From: Phaeodactylum tricornutum CCAP 1055/1
Lineage: Eukaryota; Bacillariophyta; Bacillariophyceae; Surirellales; Neidiaceae
Direction: 5' to 3'
NCBI RefSeq assembly: GCF_000150955.2
Contig: NC_011680.1
Coordinates: 420,423-484,422, forward strand
Length of the DNA: 64,000 bases
Positions 35,935 to 45,490 of the stretch are shown one piece after another (position 1 is the first letter of the stretch; every line of letters starts with the position of its first letter). The notes beneath the pieces were generated by a model. That model was not told the origin of the DNA. It was given only the letters and a program-made list of their open reading frames with translations, and made no database searches. A program made the position numbers and the translations under genes.

Positions 35935-37465
35935 CATACGTCCCCGCCAACAATGTTGCACTCAGTCCCTGGGTCTAGGATAGCTCTTGGTTTCTTGTTG
36001 CCTACGCGTCCGCGGCGGGAGATAGGGCTTTGACGAGACTTGGCACGCTTGTGCTTCCGCTTCGACGGATTCTTCTGCTTTTTCGCCCGTTCTTTCTTCA
36101 CAGGTGCAGTAGAATCTTCCTCTTGACCGGACTCAATTTCGACATCGTTATACTCATCACCTTCGACGTGGTCGTCCGGATCCTTCATACTGATCCGGAT
36201 GGAGGAGTCAGGCGTGCCGGATGTCTTCGTTTCCGTTCGACGGACAACACCGGTGATTCGCCTCCCCTTGCCTCTCTTGCCCTTCTTGGACAAGGAGCCC
36301 CCCTTGCCTTGGGTGTTGCGGGTCTTGACGGATTTGTCGGAACTGTCATTATTGTGCTCTCTTTTCAACGGGGTTTTACCTTTCCTGTCATACTCAGTGC
36401 TTGCCAGTTTGTCCAATCGAAGAATACGCCCTTCGGAGTTCCAAACTCCTTTCCACTTGATTAGATTCTTGCGAGCACTTGCTGGCTTGACCAGGTTAAG
36501 TATAGAGTTCGGAATCGAAGGAATTTTCCCACTTGACGGACCTCCACCATTCGACTTGCCGCCCTCGCTCGACTTGAACCGTCTAGCTTTCTTGGCCGAC
36601 AATGTGGAGTCCTTCATGAGGACTTGCTTGCGCATACAAATGGGCACAACACATTAATTGAAGTCCGCAGTTGAATCTCCTTCCAACTGCTGTTTGACCA
36701 CATTGTAGTCTTTGTCAATGATCTTGTCGAGAAACTGATGTCGTTTTGTATCCGCCGTATAACCCTCACCATTCTCTTTGAGCTTCTGGCTGAATCTCTT
36801 GAAATGGTTGACAAAGGTCCCGGCTGGGGTCGCATCATCAAGCAGTAGCTCATCCAGCTTGCTATGATACTTGTTGATGATTGTCCGACCGGTATCCAAT
36901 ATACCATACCATTCCTTGATAGCCATCCACGCGGCGTATCCGTTCTGGTCCTTCACGTCTTCCATGATATGCATTGTGGCACCATCCACAAGAGCAATCA
37001 CAAACATGTGATAGAGCTCATTGTTTCTGGCGGCATCAAAATCATTTCCGACTCCTCAAGGACCATTGAGGAGTTTACGATAAACGGTGATTCCGAGAGC
37101 CGTTGCGGTTTTGTTGACCAGTCTTCAAAATCTTCCAGATCACCTGAAAACTTTGAGATTGTGTTAATACTCGCTTTCATTGTTCCGTGGCGAGGGTCGA
37201 GTCCAGCAGCCGGGTTCGGAGCATTTGCTCCAACATTCTGATGGTTAGACAACAACACAAGGTTGATATCTCCCATCGTCGTATCGGGACCGATTTCCTT
37301 ACCGCTGCTGAGGTACTCAGCCACACGCTTCAGTTTGTATCGCTTTGGCAGTGTCCCAACCTGGTCTCCCAACACTTGTGTGAATGCAGGAAGGTCCAAC
37401 GACGCAATGGTAGTCCAATCGGTGATACCGGCTTCAGCAAACAAAGCTGCTTTGGCATCCGACAA
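35935..37465 (-). pseudogene. Gag and protease start of element C
   Basis: On the minus strand a Gag of the UBN2-like type is encoded: SINTISKFSGDLEDFEDW, then AAWMAIKEWYGI, LDELLLDD, then a long Lys/Arg/Ser-rich tail (GKGGSLSKKGKRGKGRR, KRKHKRAKSRQ) and the protease site AILDPGTECNIVGGDV near 35985. A frame change near 37000 and a TAA at 36654 break it. No good ATG is seen at the 5' end; the start is approximate. Gag and protease appear to form one polyprotein, as in elements B and D. The LTR of G follows at 35934. Confidence 0.8.
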
Positions 37466-37547
37466 ACCGACGAGATAATGATCAAAGGTTCCATGTTTCT
37501 GTGGGATCTGTTACTCATAAAGAATGAACAAAGTTTGTCTCATAAGC

Positions 37548-37866
37548 TAATAAAAGTATGCTATGCCTAGAACAATTGTTGGCCTGTTAGTGCCCTACGA
37601 GATGCTCTTTTCCAATCGGTGATTACCAACCAGAAGTGGGAAAAGAGCTCCCGCAGTATTGCCTGCGGAATTCTCACTGATATGTATCGTCACACGACTG
37701 CACGGAGAAACTCTTAGAGTAGTTATCCTTTACATGTTACTAGAACCAACAAATGGCTTCCATAGTTGCACAGACAAAGGAAAGTAGCGACGGATGACAC
37801 ACGCACCGTCTGCGTCATCTGGTGACGTGCCGAAGTGTCTCGTGTGCTACACACACAATTCTAACA
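37548..37866 (-). repeat. 5' LTR of element C
   Basis: 319 bp starting TGTTAGAATTG on the minus strand. It contains the 43-bp stretch that is missing from the other LTR (18016-18283). Confidence 0.8.
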
Positions 37867-38031
37867 ATACGATGACGAGATGAACAAATAGCATGCTGTG
37901 CCGCACTGCACATGTCGACCGTTATTCTCGCCTCCATTGACCCCACCGGCACAACGATTACGTCTCATAGTCAGTGCTTCTAGCACAAGCTTGAGCCTCC
38001 TAAAGTCAACGCATGTTCTTGAAATGCCAGT

Positions 38032-39111
38032 ATGAAGCACTTCTTACGGGTAGCTCCACGCTCACATCGCTGTCACAGTCCCATGTGTTTTCGGTCGGCG
38101 GTTCTGTTTCTATTGGCTCTTCTTTCCTCCTGTGACGCCCAAGATCCACTTCACCTGTCGGCAAGGCCGTGGCGAAAGTATCCAACGAGCCCCGATAGAA
38201 GCCACTTTTCCCGTTCGCGTCCAATTCCACATGCGTACGGGGACCTAAGTGCACACTTTCTGGACAACGAGGAAATCAAAACTGACCGAAGAGCACGGCG
38301 ATGGCAAGTCAACCTGAAAACCAGAAATATTGGCCGGCTATCTTGGTCCAGCCGAATCATATGGACAAACATTGCGACCTTTGCTGCCCAGGCTTGGAAG
38401 CCTTCGTTTACTCAATGGGGTATAAAAGTATCCGAGAAGATTTTGCGTGGCGAAGAACTGTACAGACTTATTACTCCAGTGTTCCTACATGGCGGCTTCG
38501 GTCATATTTTTACAAATATGATTTCGCTGAGCAGAGTCGGACCAGATGTGGAGCGATTGTTTGGATCAGGACGATTTCTGACAACGTACATGGTTTCTGG
38601 AATGACAGGCAATCTTCTTTCTGCATATATGTCTCCCAACCCTGGTTTAGGCGCTAGCGGAGCCGTTTTTGGGGTCGTCGGCGCGTACTATGTTTTTTTG
38701 ACCCGCAATGAGTGGTTACTTGGACCAGCGGGACAAAGCGTCACATCTAGTATTACACAAACGATGCTGTTTAATATTTTCCTGGGTGCATTGAATCCAG
38801 TTATTGATAATTGGGCTCATCTGGGCGGCGCTCTTGGTGGTGCGGCAATGGGCTACTACTTTGGACCGCGACTTTACCTAGTAGAACTTCCAGAAGGTGG
38901 ACGTATAGTGATGGATCGCCCAATCGCTCGCCTTCCTAGAAACATAGAATCGATTCCCGGGAATCTGGCGGGGCAAATCAAACGAATAACACGACGGATG
39001 CAGGTTGAAAGATACAAGACAGAGATGCCGACAAGGCCTTGGCAACAACGACAACAACACATGCGACAAACGGCACCAAACCGTTCAATCAAACCTGGTC
39101 CAGTGGATTAA
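38032..39111 (+). CDS. Rhomboid-family intramembrane serine protease
   Basis: A 359-residue protein. Rhomboids cleave transmembrane substrates inside the membrane with a Ser-His pair. Both are here: GASGAVFGV (Ser about 209) and NWAHLGG (His about 263). The family marker HGGFGHIFTNM (about 153-163), with the oxyanion-side His and Asn residues, is also present. The N-terminus (about 18-37) is a hydrophobic signal sequence, followed by a long basic region before the six-helix core, which fits an organelle-targeted precursor; the site is not certain because no Ala-Phe motif is seen. The C-terminal tail is Arg/Gln-rich. It is intronless. The gene converges with the glycosyltransferase at 39394. 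The left neighbour is the outer edge of retrotransposon C, 165 bp away, so the promoter region is short. Confidence 0.93.
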   Translation: MKHFLRVAPRSHRCHSPMCFRSAVLFLLALLSSCDAQDPLHLSARPWRKYPTSPDRSHFSRSRPIPHAYGDLSAHFLDNEEIKTDRRARRWQVNLKTRNIGRLSWSSRIIWTNIATFAAQAWKPSFTQWGIKVSEKILRGEELYRLITPVFLHGGFGHIFTNMISLSRVGPDVERLFGSGRFLTTYMVSGMTGNLLSAYMSPNPGLGASGAVFGVVGAYYVFLTRNEWLLGPAGQSVTSSITQTMLFNIFLGALNPVIDNWAHLGGALGGAAMGYYFGPRLYLVELPEGGRIVMDRPIARLPRNIESIPGNLAGQIKRITRRMQVERYKTEMPTRPWQQRQQHMRQTAPNRSIKPGPVD

Positions 39112-39393
39112 GCACAGAATGTAGTCGCATCGTTTACGTGCTATTCTGTTATCCATGCGATTTCTCTGCACAGCTATGCTACAGAAACGAAGTTTCTTAT
39201 GTTGCTTTACAGGAAAAGCTGCGTTCCCGGCTCTAGTCGCGACGGAGTTTGCCCTCTACTATAGAAAGCGTGTTGTACAGAATACCAGTACGCACGAAGT
39301 TAAAAATTTCTCTCTTCCGGAAGCAGAATGAAAGACGAGCCAAAATTCTCGACCGCTTCTTGCAGAAGTTGCTGCATGATTTCCAGGTTCTCT

Positions 39394-40764
39394 TTAATGT
39401 TCGTTTTTTAGTCGTACAGACTTGGTTGTTATTGAAAAGTCAGACCAGTCGTATGGGAGGCATTTCTGCTTCACACCTCCGGGCCGTGGAATACAGTCTC
39501 CCTGTGCTCGATCTTGAATTTTTTTCAAGTTGCTCTCGACGAAGCCAAAGGTGGGGACTCTCAGGTATTCGTATTTTTGGATACCATCCAAGTGAAAAGA
39601 TGTATCGCCGTAGCAACACCATTCATGGTAGTCCTCGTAACATATCATCTCAGTTGCGTTGGGGTTCACTTCACAAAAAGCTTTCACAGTCCGTCGCTGC
39701 AGTTTTGGCTTTGTTAATACTAGCGAAAGAGGAAGGGATTGTGTGAAGCTGCTGGGTCTAGCTGACAAAACCACATCACTGTAACTCAGCAGCATCATAT
39801 CTGCAAAGGCGCCTTCCCATCCTGTCAGACAAACGTTTCCATCATTGATCACTGAGCCACGTTCCCCGAAAAAGACGCCAGATCCTGGTGGGGGATGTTG
39901 CTGTTCAAACTGAACGACTGGTATTTTGCCTCTGAGAAGGACACGAAATTTTGAAATCAAGTCTGGAGTATCCGTCGCGACAAACAGTATCGATGGTCCC
40001 CAATCTTGATTGAGAATCAAGGTAACAATCCTTTGTAACCACCTCTCTTTGTCGTGAATACTGCGCCCCCTACTGGCAAAATCTCCGACCTCACCATTTC
40101 CTGCTCGAATGTGTATTCCAATGCTTGTAACATTTGCAAAATGTCGTCGTCGAAAGTCATCCACCTGGGCTTTCGCCGAAAAGCGCTCACGAAGACCAGA
40201 ATAGAATTCCGAGTCCGCGAGGTCTTTATCAGATGAGCATGCGCAACTTTTGTTTGGTCCTTTCCGAATCAGCTTAACAAAGCCCCCAACCTCGTTGTTT
40301 ACACGGGTGAATCTGCCTATGTCAGTCACGTTGACAAGATCAGAGAGTGGCTGTGGACCAAAAAGGTAATCAAAAACTTCCACACTATCACAGTATCCCC
40401 AGAAGCTGCGAAGGCTATACCCTAGTTTTCGGGCGAGGTAGCTAGCGTCCGCAATCTTGGAGATTCGGTGACCTGCACCGCAACATGCCATGTAGTCAAC
40501 GGAAGACATCCGATAGGCGTCTTCCTTTGTTATGACCCCTGCATCGTCAGGTTTTTTACAAGTCAAACTAGATGGACGACTGGTTCCGGAAAAGAAGGTT
40601 AGAATAGAAGACGTCGGAGTAGATGTTGATTGTGGGCCTGCAGTGAGACAAAGCGAAATTGTCAACGACGCGAAAATCAATCCGAATAAAATGGTATATG
40701 TTTGGAGGGTCACAGTAGCACGGTTGCGCCTAAGAATCCCCCTCAGCGTCCCGTTGCGTTTCAT
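39394..40764 (-). CDS. Type II membrane glycosyltransferase, fucosyltransferase-like
   Basis: A 456-residue protein from ATG 40764. A longer frame to 40815 needs a TTG start and was not used. A basic N-terminus is followed by one membrane segment (about residues 18-40), a Ser/Thr-rich stem and a lumenal domain, the architecture of Golgi glycosyltransferases. The stretch SIGIHIRAGNGEVGDF and, later, DVVLSARPSSFTQSLPLSL resemble the nucleotide-sugar-binding part of NodZ/GT23-type fucosyltransferases, and many Cys residues suggest disulfides. The assignment to a family is by motif memory and the sugar is unproven. It is convergent with the rhomboid gene, and its upstream side lies 210 bp from the piggyBac-like element E. 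Confidence 0.7.
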   Translation of the reverse strand: MKRNGTLRGILRRNRATVTLQTYTILFGLIFASLTISLCLTAGPQSTSTPTSSILTFFSGTSRPSSLTCKKPDDAGVITKEDAYRMSSVDYMACCGAGHRISKIADASYLARKLGYSLRSFWGYCDSVEVFDYLFGPQPLSDLVNVTDIGRFTRVNNEVGGFVKLIRKGPNKSCACSSDKDLADSEFYSGLRERFSAKAQVDDFRRRHFANVTSIGIHIRAGNGEVGDFASRGRSIHDKERWLQRIVTLILNQDWGPSILFVATDTPDLISKFRVLLRGKIPVVQFEQQHPPPGSGVFFGERGSVINDGNVCLTGWEGAFADMMLLSYSDVVLSARPSSFTQSLPLSLVLTKPKLQRRTVKAFCEVNPNATEMICYEDYHEWCCYGDTSFHLDGIQKYEYLRVPTFGFVESNLKKIQDRAQGDCIPRPGGVKQKCLPYDWSDFSITTKSVRLKNEH

Positions 40765-40978
40765 GTAAGCAACTCTGTCTTTTGCGCAACGCTTTGTTTT
40801 GGTGGATTGATTCAAACTTTATTGACGTAGAGGGTGCTTTCAGTAGTCATTACAGGAGGGTTGGGTTGCTTCGGGAAGTATTCGGTCGTGATATTCTAAC
40901 ACATTTATTCGATGCCCAGACGGCTCAGCAAAAACGTACGAGAACTTTGGCAATTTTATCAGACATGACAAAGACTAG

Positions 40979-41036
40979 TGTCTATTCTCCTGGACGTTCC
41001 CCTCATATGAGGGTACACTTACCCTCATATGAGGGT
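40979..41036 (+). repeat. Left end of element E with two palindromes
   Basis: Terminus TGTCTATTCT, then palindromes at 41000-41013 and 41021-41036 (ACCCTCATATGAGGGT). Confidence 0.9.
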
Positions 41037-41182
41037 ATAAAGAAACAGCCAAAAACCGATGGAAAGCAGACGGACGTCGTGTTATTATCGCGACAAAATT
41101 AAAAAACTACCTTTTGCTATTACAGTCCTTATAGCTATGTTGATAATGCTTACAATTTATTTTAAAACCATGCAGTGAAAGG

Positions 41183-43396
41183 TCAACAAACGTAGTGCTC
41201 ATGGACAGTTTGCAAGTGCGCAGAGAAGCACATTTTACCTTTATCAGTAGGACAAATCCACTGCTCTTTTGACTTTTCTGGATTGTCTTTGCAAAGGGAG
41301 CAACAATACTTTGTCTTCTTCATACACTCTTTGCAATTGCCCTGTAGTGCATGATTTGAATTCTTTCGTTTTCGCTTAGTTGGAGTTAGATGTGCATGTG
41401 TCCCCATTCTTGGGGAGCCATCTGATGGGTTGATGGCTGAAGCTGTTGCTGCTGCCGTCCGTGCAGCTCGCGGAGTGCGCAGGTTGACCTGCCCTAGTGT
41501 ATTATCAATCAGCTCTTCTGCCAAATTACCATAGAACTCTTTCTGGGTTTCCCCCCCTCCCTTGGGATAGGTCAGCTCTTTGTACATACGAAATGAATTC
41601 ACTGCAATCATTGAAAAAATTGTCAAGCCAACCCGTTTATCCCAGAAGTGGGTCACCAATTTTCGCTCCACACCAAGTGTATCCTGTCGGTCGCGATTAT
41701 GCTGATCAATCTTTCCACATGAATTGTAGTAGACTTCAGCCACCTTTGGCTGAGGCACTTCTAGTGTTACTTGTGTGGCGGGTGCATTTGGTGCTTGGTC
41801 TTCTTGCCTCCATCGTTTTCTGATGTACGGAGAACCTGGAGTCAGCCCATATGCATTTGAAATGAAGTACCGCCGCTCCCGGTCAATCCAAACACATGCA
41901 ACCATTGAAGGCTTTCCATCCTCTGTCCGTGACACCAAACCACTCCTTGCACCATTTGGAGAGGTGAACGGTAATCTCTGAAGGTAGGCTAACGGGAACT
42001 TCTTTGTTGCCGTCTTCACGACCCCTATGAATTTCAACCCAATCCGTCTCATCTCTTCTGCTGCCCCAACTGAAGCAAAGTAGGAGTCTGCGCATACAAT
42101 CCTACCATTGCGAGCCCACGGGTAGACCAGTTCCTTGAGAACAATAGTTCCATGTAAGAGCCCATTGTCATGCTCCTGCACATTTCTGTCTTCCTCTTCT
42201 GCTGTCTTAACTAGCCTTAGCCGAATCATGATGCCACTCTTTCCACACGCCGCACATTGTATCTCGCATCCATTGTCTGGTTTCCGGTTGATTGCAACAT
42301 ACATTGGCAATCCAATGTTGATCCAATGTCCACCCTGGCCATACCAGCGGGAGATAGATTCATCTACACATATGACCTCTGTTGGTCCAAAAACTTCTGC
42401 CATGTATTTGTTGAACTCTTCAACAAAACCGTCAATCAACAACCAACGGTACTGCTCGGACGACATGGCCTGGGGACGCTCCGTTGGTTGATAACCAAAA
42501 CGAAGGCAAGACCAGATGTTGTCAAAGCGATCTCGCGACATTCCAGTTTTGCCAAATGCTGGTGCCGATATATATTTAGATGGTGCAATAGTAGACCACA
42601 GACTTGCCCTGCTTTCAAACTCAAACTTAGTTGACAAAATTATAACACCAAAGAACTTCAGTAGCTCAGGAAATGCTGTTGACTGTCTTCCTCTCAACAT
42701 GAGGGCCATGTTTGTGTTCCTACAGAGGCTTGTGAGTGCCTTTGGGGGGAATGCCAACAGGAATACATCCAAGCGCGACATGTATTTTTGTTCGTTGCTT
42801 CCGGGATGCAGAGTTTCTCCAATGGGAGTTGTCAATGACCATTTTCGGGCTGGCGTTGACGCAACCGGATCCAATATAGCTTCTGAATCATCATACCAAT
42901 CAACACCATGCTTTGTTACAACTGGGATATCTGGAGAGTTGACAACTGGTGGAAGAGCAGGAGCTACAGTTGCACCACCAAGAAGTGTGCTATCAAGTGT
43001 ATCAGTTGGAGGCTGGGCGGAAATTGGCGGGATGTTGGCAGCAATGGCAGTTCCCACAAGTGGTATTGTCTCCAAAGGTGATGGTGGGGTCCAGAGTGGT
43101 GACCAGATCTCAATACTCTTCATGTGAAGAGTCTTCTCCTTTGTACAGCCATCTCCAAAATCAAACCTTGCAAACACTGTGTTCAATCTTCGGTTTCTTG
43201 TTGGGTTCAATGTGCTTTTGACCAAGACAACCACACCCTCAACCTCCATTTGCTTTGCGAAAATCCCAAATCGTCGTGAGCATTCCTTCAAGTTTGTCAC
43301 ACAAATTGCCTTTGCTTTGCACTTTGCACCCGTTTTGAGGCTTTCCACCTTGCTTGGAGTCCTCTTGGGTGTATTTGTCGCGGCCTGGGAAGCCAT
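41183..43396 (-). CDS. piggyBac-like transposase, full length
   Basis: 737 residues from ATG 43396. The core belongs to the DDE_Tnp_1_7 family, which cuts and rejoins DNA with three Asp residues. Candidates are CVDES (about 346), CADSYF (about 437) and KIDQHN (about 564), each in the expected setting (SRWYGQGGHW after the first, LVTHFWDKRVGL after the third). A basic stretch PTKRKRK (about 671) may be a nuclear signal. The last 50 residues hold a Cys/His cluster (CKECMKK, CCSLCKD, CFSAHLQTVHEHYVC) like the C-terminal DNA-binding domain of piggyBac. An N-terminal Cys/Phe-rich region (40-90) is shared with the broken copy in element I. No stop or frameshift is seen. Confidence 0.92.
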   Translation of the reverse strand: MASQAATNTPKRTPSKVESLKTGAKCKAKAICVTNLKECSRRFGIFAKQMEVEGVVVLVKSTLNPTRNRRLNTVFARFDFGDGCTKEKTLHMKSIEIWSPLWTPPSPLETIPLVGTAIAANIPPISAQPPTDTLDSTLLGGATVAPALPPVVNSPDIPVVTKHGVDWYDDSEAILDPVASTPARKWSLTTPIGETLHPGSNEQKYMSRLDVFLLAFPPKALTSLCRNTNMALMLRGRQSTAFPELLKFFGVIILSTKFEFESRASLWSTIAPSKYISAPAFGKTGMSRDRFDNIWSCLRFGYQPTERPQAMSSEQYRWLLIDGFVEEFNKYMAEVFGPTEVICVDESISRWYGQGGHWINIGLPMYVAINRKPDNGCEIQCAACGKSGIMIRLRLVKTAEEEDRNVQEHDNGLLHGTIVLKELVYPWARNGRIVCADSYFASVGAAEEMRRIGLKFIGVVKTATKKFPLAYLQRLPFTSPNGARSGLVSRTEDGKPSMVACVWIDRERRYFISNAYGLTPGSPYIRKRWRQEDQAPNAPATQVTLEVPQPKVAEVYYNSCGKIDQHNRDRQDTLGVERKLVTHFWDKRVGLTIFSMIAVNSFRMYKELTYPKGGGETQKEFYGNLAEELIDNTLGQVNLRTPRAARTAAATASAINPSDGSPRMGTHAHLTPTKRKRKNSNHALQGNCKECMKKTKYCCSLCKDNPEKSKEQWICPTDKGKMCFSAHLQTVHEHYVC

Positions 43397-43913
43397 GGTA
43401 GGTGTAAAATGAAGCCGAGAGCGGAACTGTGTAACTTGCGATGCGAAGAATTTTACAGTTTTTGTTTCGCGACAAAAATTGCGGTCGTCGTTTTCAACAC
43501 GTCATTACTCCAGCACATCACTGATTGACCATCTGCCCATTTGCCCGAAGACATTATTGAGTATGCTGAATAAGACAAGATTGACAGTAATATCTAGTTT
43601 TACATATCCAAACCATTAGATAGGGTGTCAAAATGACCATCATCCAAGAGTCTTGAGGTGTTTTGTTTTCATCTTGGCGCGAAAATAACACGACGTCCGT
43701 CTGCTTTCCATCGGTTTTTGGCTGTTTTTTCACACCCCGACGAAAATGGACGAAAATGGAAGCCGTCGTTTTCAACACGTCGTTACTCCAACACATCACC
43801 GATTGACCATCTGCCCATTTGCCCGACGACATTATTGAGTATGCTGAATAAGACAAGATTGACAGTAATATCTAGTTTTACATATCCAAACCATTAGATA
43901 GGGTGTCAAAAAG

Positions 43914-43964
43914 ACCCTCATATGAGGGTCAGACCCTCATATGAGGGTTACAGTAGAATAGACA
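43914..43964 (-). repeat. Right end of element E with two palindromes
   Basis: Palindromes ACCCTCATATGAGGGT at 43914-43929 and 43933-43948, then the terminus AGAATAGACA. Confidence 0.9.
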
Positions 43965-44044
43965 CTAGCAAAAGGCACAGTAAAGTAGGAAACCCCTACG
44001 GCAAGCATATCGGGGTTCTTTATCCCTTTATCTTGGGCAGTCTT

Positions 44045-45268
44045 GGGAGACCAGGGAAATCCCCGTGACGTAGGGTAAGTGACACGAGTAATCACAAATA
44101 ACGCATCGAAAGGATGAATTTTTCGATATGTGACAAGATCAAATCGGCGGATCTATGTAACATAAGTTACAATAACAATAAACCCTTTTACAATCTAGCA
44201 GAACAAAAGGTTTAACCCTGCTGAGGAAAGGCCCATAATCTCCTGGCCGAAACTAGGTGATGTAGTTGTGTATGTATGAAATGTTTTTTATAGAATTGTA
44301 TGTATGAAATGGCAGCATTAACAATGCAAGTGTTTTACCCATGATGCCAGTAATATTGACTACAAACAAATGTGACACAGCTTTGAAGATAGGCCATGCC
44401 AGAACTTCCCCCTTGCAATTGACCTGCACTTCTTTTATTAGACAAGCAACTTGCAGGTCATTGAAGCTGTCATCTCTTTTCCGCTTGACCTGCTATGTAC
44501 ACCTGGTAGATCTCCAGGAACAGTCACTTGTTCTATTTCCAGGAAATGTGCCGGTGCTGCATGGCATATGCGACATCAGAGACCTGGATCAGGTGATAGA
44601 TCACAATTGTAGCATTGCGGCTTGTCATGCCTTTACAAGTCTTCCTGTACAATTGGGTCTGCCGTGAAGGCTGTGACGGCCTTCTCCCAGCGTGCGTTAC
44701 GAACGGCTTCGAGATCCGGATTCATCATGTCCGTTGACATGACTGAGTTGACCACTAAATATTGGAACTGGGCATTCTCCACGTCCGTGGAAAAGTGGCG
44801 GTTTGCAGGACTTTGAAGCTGTCGTCTTGCAAACAGGTCCCAGGTCAGATTAACGGTGTTCTGCTCAGCGACACTCTTCCCCTGGTAGAACGTGGCAATT
44901 TTCCTGCTTTCCTTCACCGGCTGTGCGTTGGGAACTCCAATGTGGTCAATGTCATGGATTAATGCCGAAAAGATGCCTCATCAGATTGAAAGAGGAGACG
45001 GGTAATGGCTGACTGCTTTTCCTGCGAAATAGAATGTACAACTGTGCAATGGGCGCTCGGCAATTGGGCACGAAAATAATCGTTTCTTGTTTGAATCGAC
45101 AAGCCTGCACGCCAGACAGCATTTACAGATATAACGCAAATATAACTGCAAAAAAGTTCTGTATGTGTCACCTATCCTACGTCACCGGAGATTTCACTCT
45201 AGTGTGCACAAATATTTGTGATTACTTGTGTCACTTACCCTACGTCACGGGGATTTCCCCGGTCTCCC
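44045..45268. mobile_element. TIR element P2 carrying a phosphodiesterase fragment
   Basis: Inverted repeats of about 55 bp, starting GGGAGACC (44045-44098 and 45213-45268), enclose 1.1 kb. The sequence AGTCTT adjoins both outer edges (44039-44044, 45269-45274), a possible 6-bp target duplication; moving the TIR edge by one base would change this to 4 bp. The terminus is unlike that of P1/P3/P4, so it is another transposon family, not assigned. There is no transposase; the cargo is a host-type gene fragment. Confidence 0.75.
44535..44985 (-). pseudogene. Captured 3',5'-cyclic nucleotide phosphodiesterase fragment
   Basis: The minus strand reads the PDE catalytic signature FSALIHDIDHIGVPN (the HD metal-binding motif), then KSVAEQNTVNLTW, LVVNSVMSTDMMNPDLE and RNARWEKA, and, after a stop at 44633 and a change of frame, ATIVIYHLIQVSDVAYAMQH. 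These follow the order of the PDEase_I domain. About 150 codons of a domain of some 230 are present, without a start or an N-terminal part. It lies inside the TIRs of P2. A functional enzyme is excluded. Confidence 0.85.
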
Positions 45269-45439
45269 AGTCTTTGTTTTACGTCTTTTTATCGTATCTA
45301 CAATCCTTTGGTCCCACAGACACGTTTTAGCCCGTTATCGTTGCAGTTTTCTAAACGCACTCTCGACCCAGCTTAGGTACTTGCTGTTGACAATTCTAGA
45401 TTCTGGCCGGATTGGTGATTTTGCGGACTAATTGCGACC

Positions 45440-45457
45440 GGATTAGTGAATTTCCTC
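45440..45457 (-). repeat. Solo right terminus of a Mutator-like element
   Basis: The stretch reads, on the minus strand, GAGGAAATTCACTAATCCGG, the terminus shared with P1, P3, P4 and the MITE. No partner was found to its left; it may be the remnant of an element lost when P2 or E inserted. Confidence 0.55.
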
Positions 45458-45490
45458 TATTTTCTTTTTGTCGCTATTAGCAATCTTTCT

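Larger units (their letters stand above)
18016..37866 (-). mobile_element. Old Copia element C, minus strand, fragmented by elements H, D and G
   Basis: The outermost element of this block. Its 5' LTR is at 37548-37866 and its 3' LTR at 18016-18283. Gag and protease lie at 35935-37465, a 48-bp protease tail at 30265-30312, and the end of integrase through RNase H at 18314-21129. The LTR starts TGTTAGAATTG and is preceded at the 3' side by the purine tract GAAGAGGAG (18284-18292). The bases ATAC adjoin both outer LTR edges (18012-18015 and 37867-37870), a possible 4-bp target copy. Its own sequence amounts to about 5 kb; about 0.9 kb of integrase is missing, lost or hidden in the N gap. Confidence 0.8.
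40979..43964 (-). mobile_element. piggyBac-like DNA transposon E, intact structure
   Basis: A 2986-bp element. The ends are TGTCTATTCT (40979-40988) and its complement AGAATAGACA (43955-43964), each bordered by CTAG (40975-40978, 43965-43968). Just inside each end are two copies of the palindrome CCCTCATATGAGGG. A further inverted stretch of about 50 bp pairs 41041-41095 with 43683-43737. At the right end a block of about 150 bp is duplicated in tandem (from 43484 and from 43764). The transposase frame (41183-43396) has no stops. All parts needed for a self-mobile element are present by inspection. Confidence 0.88.
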
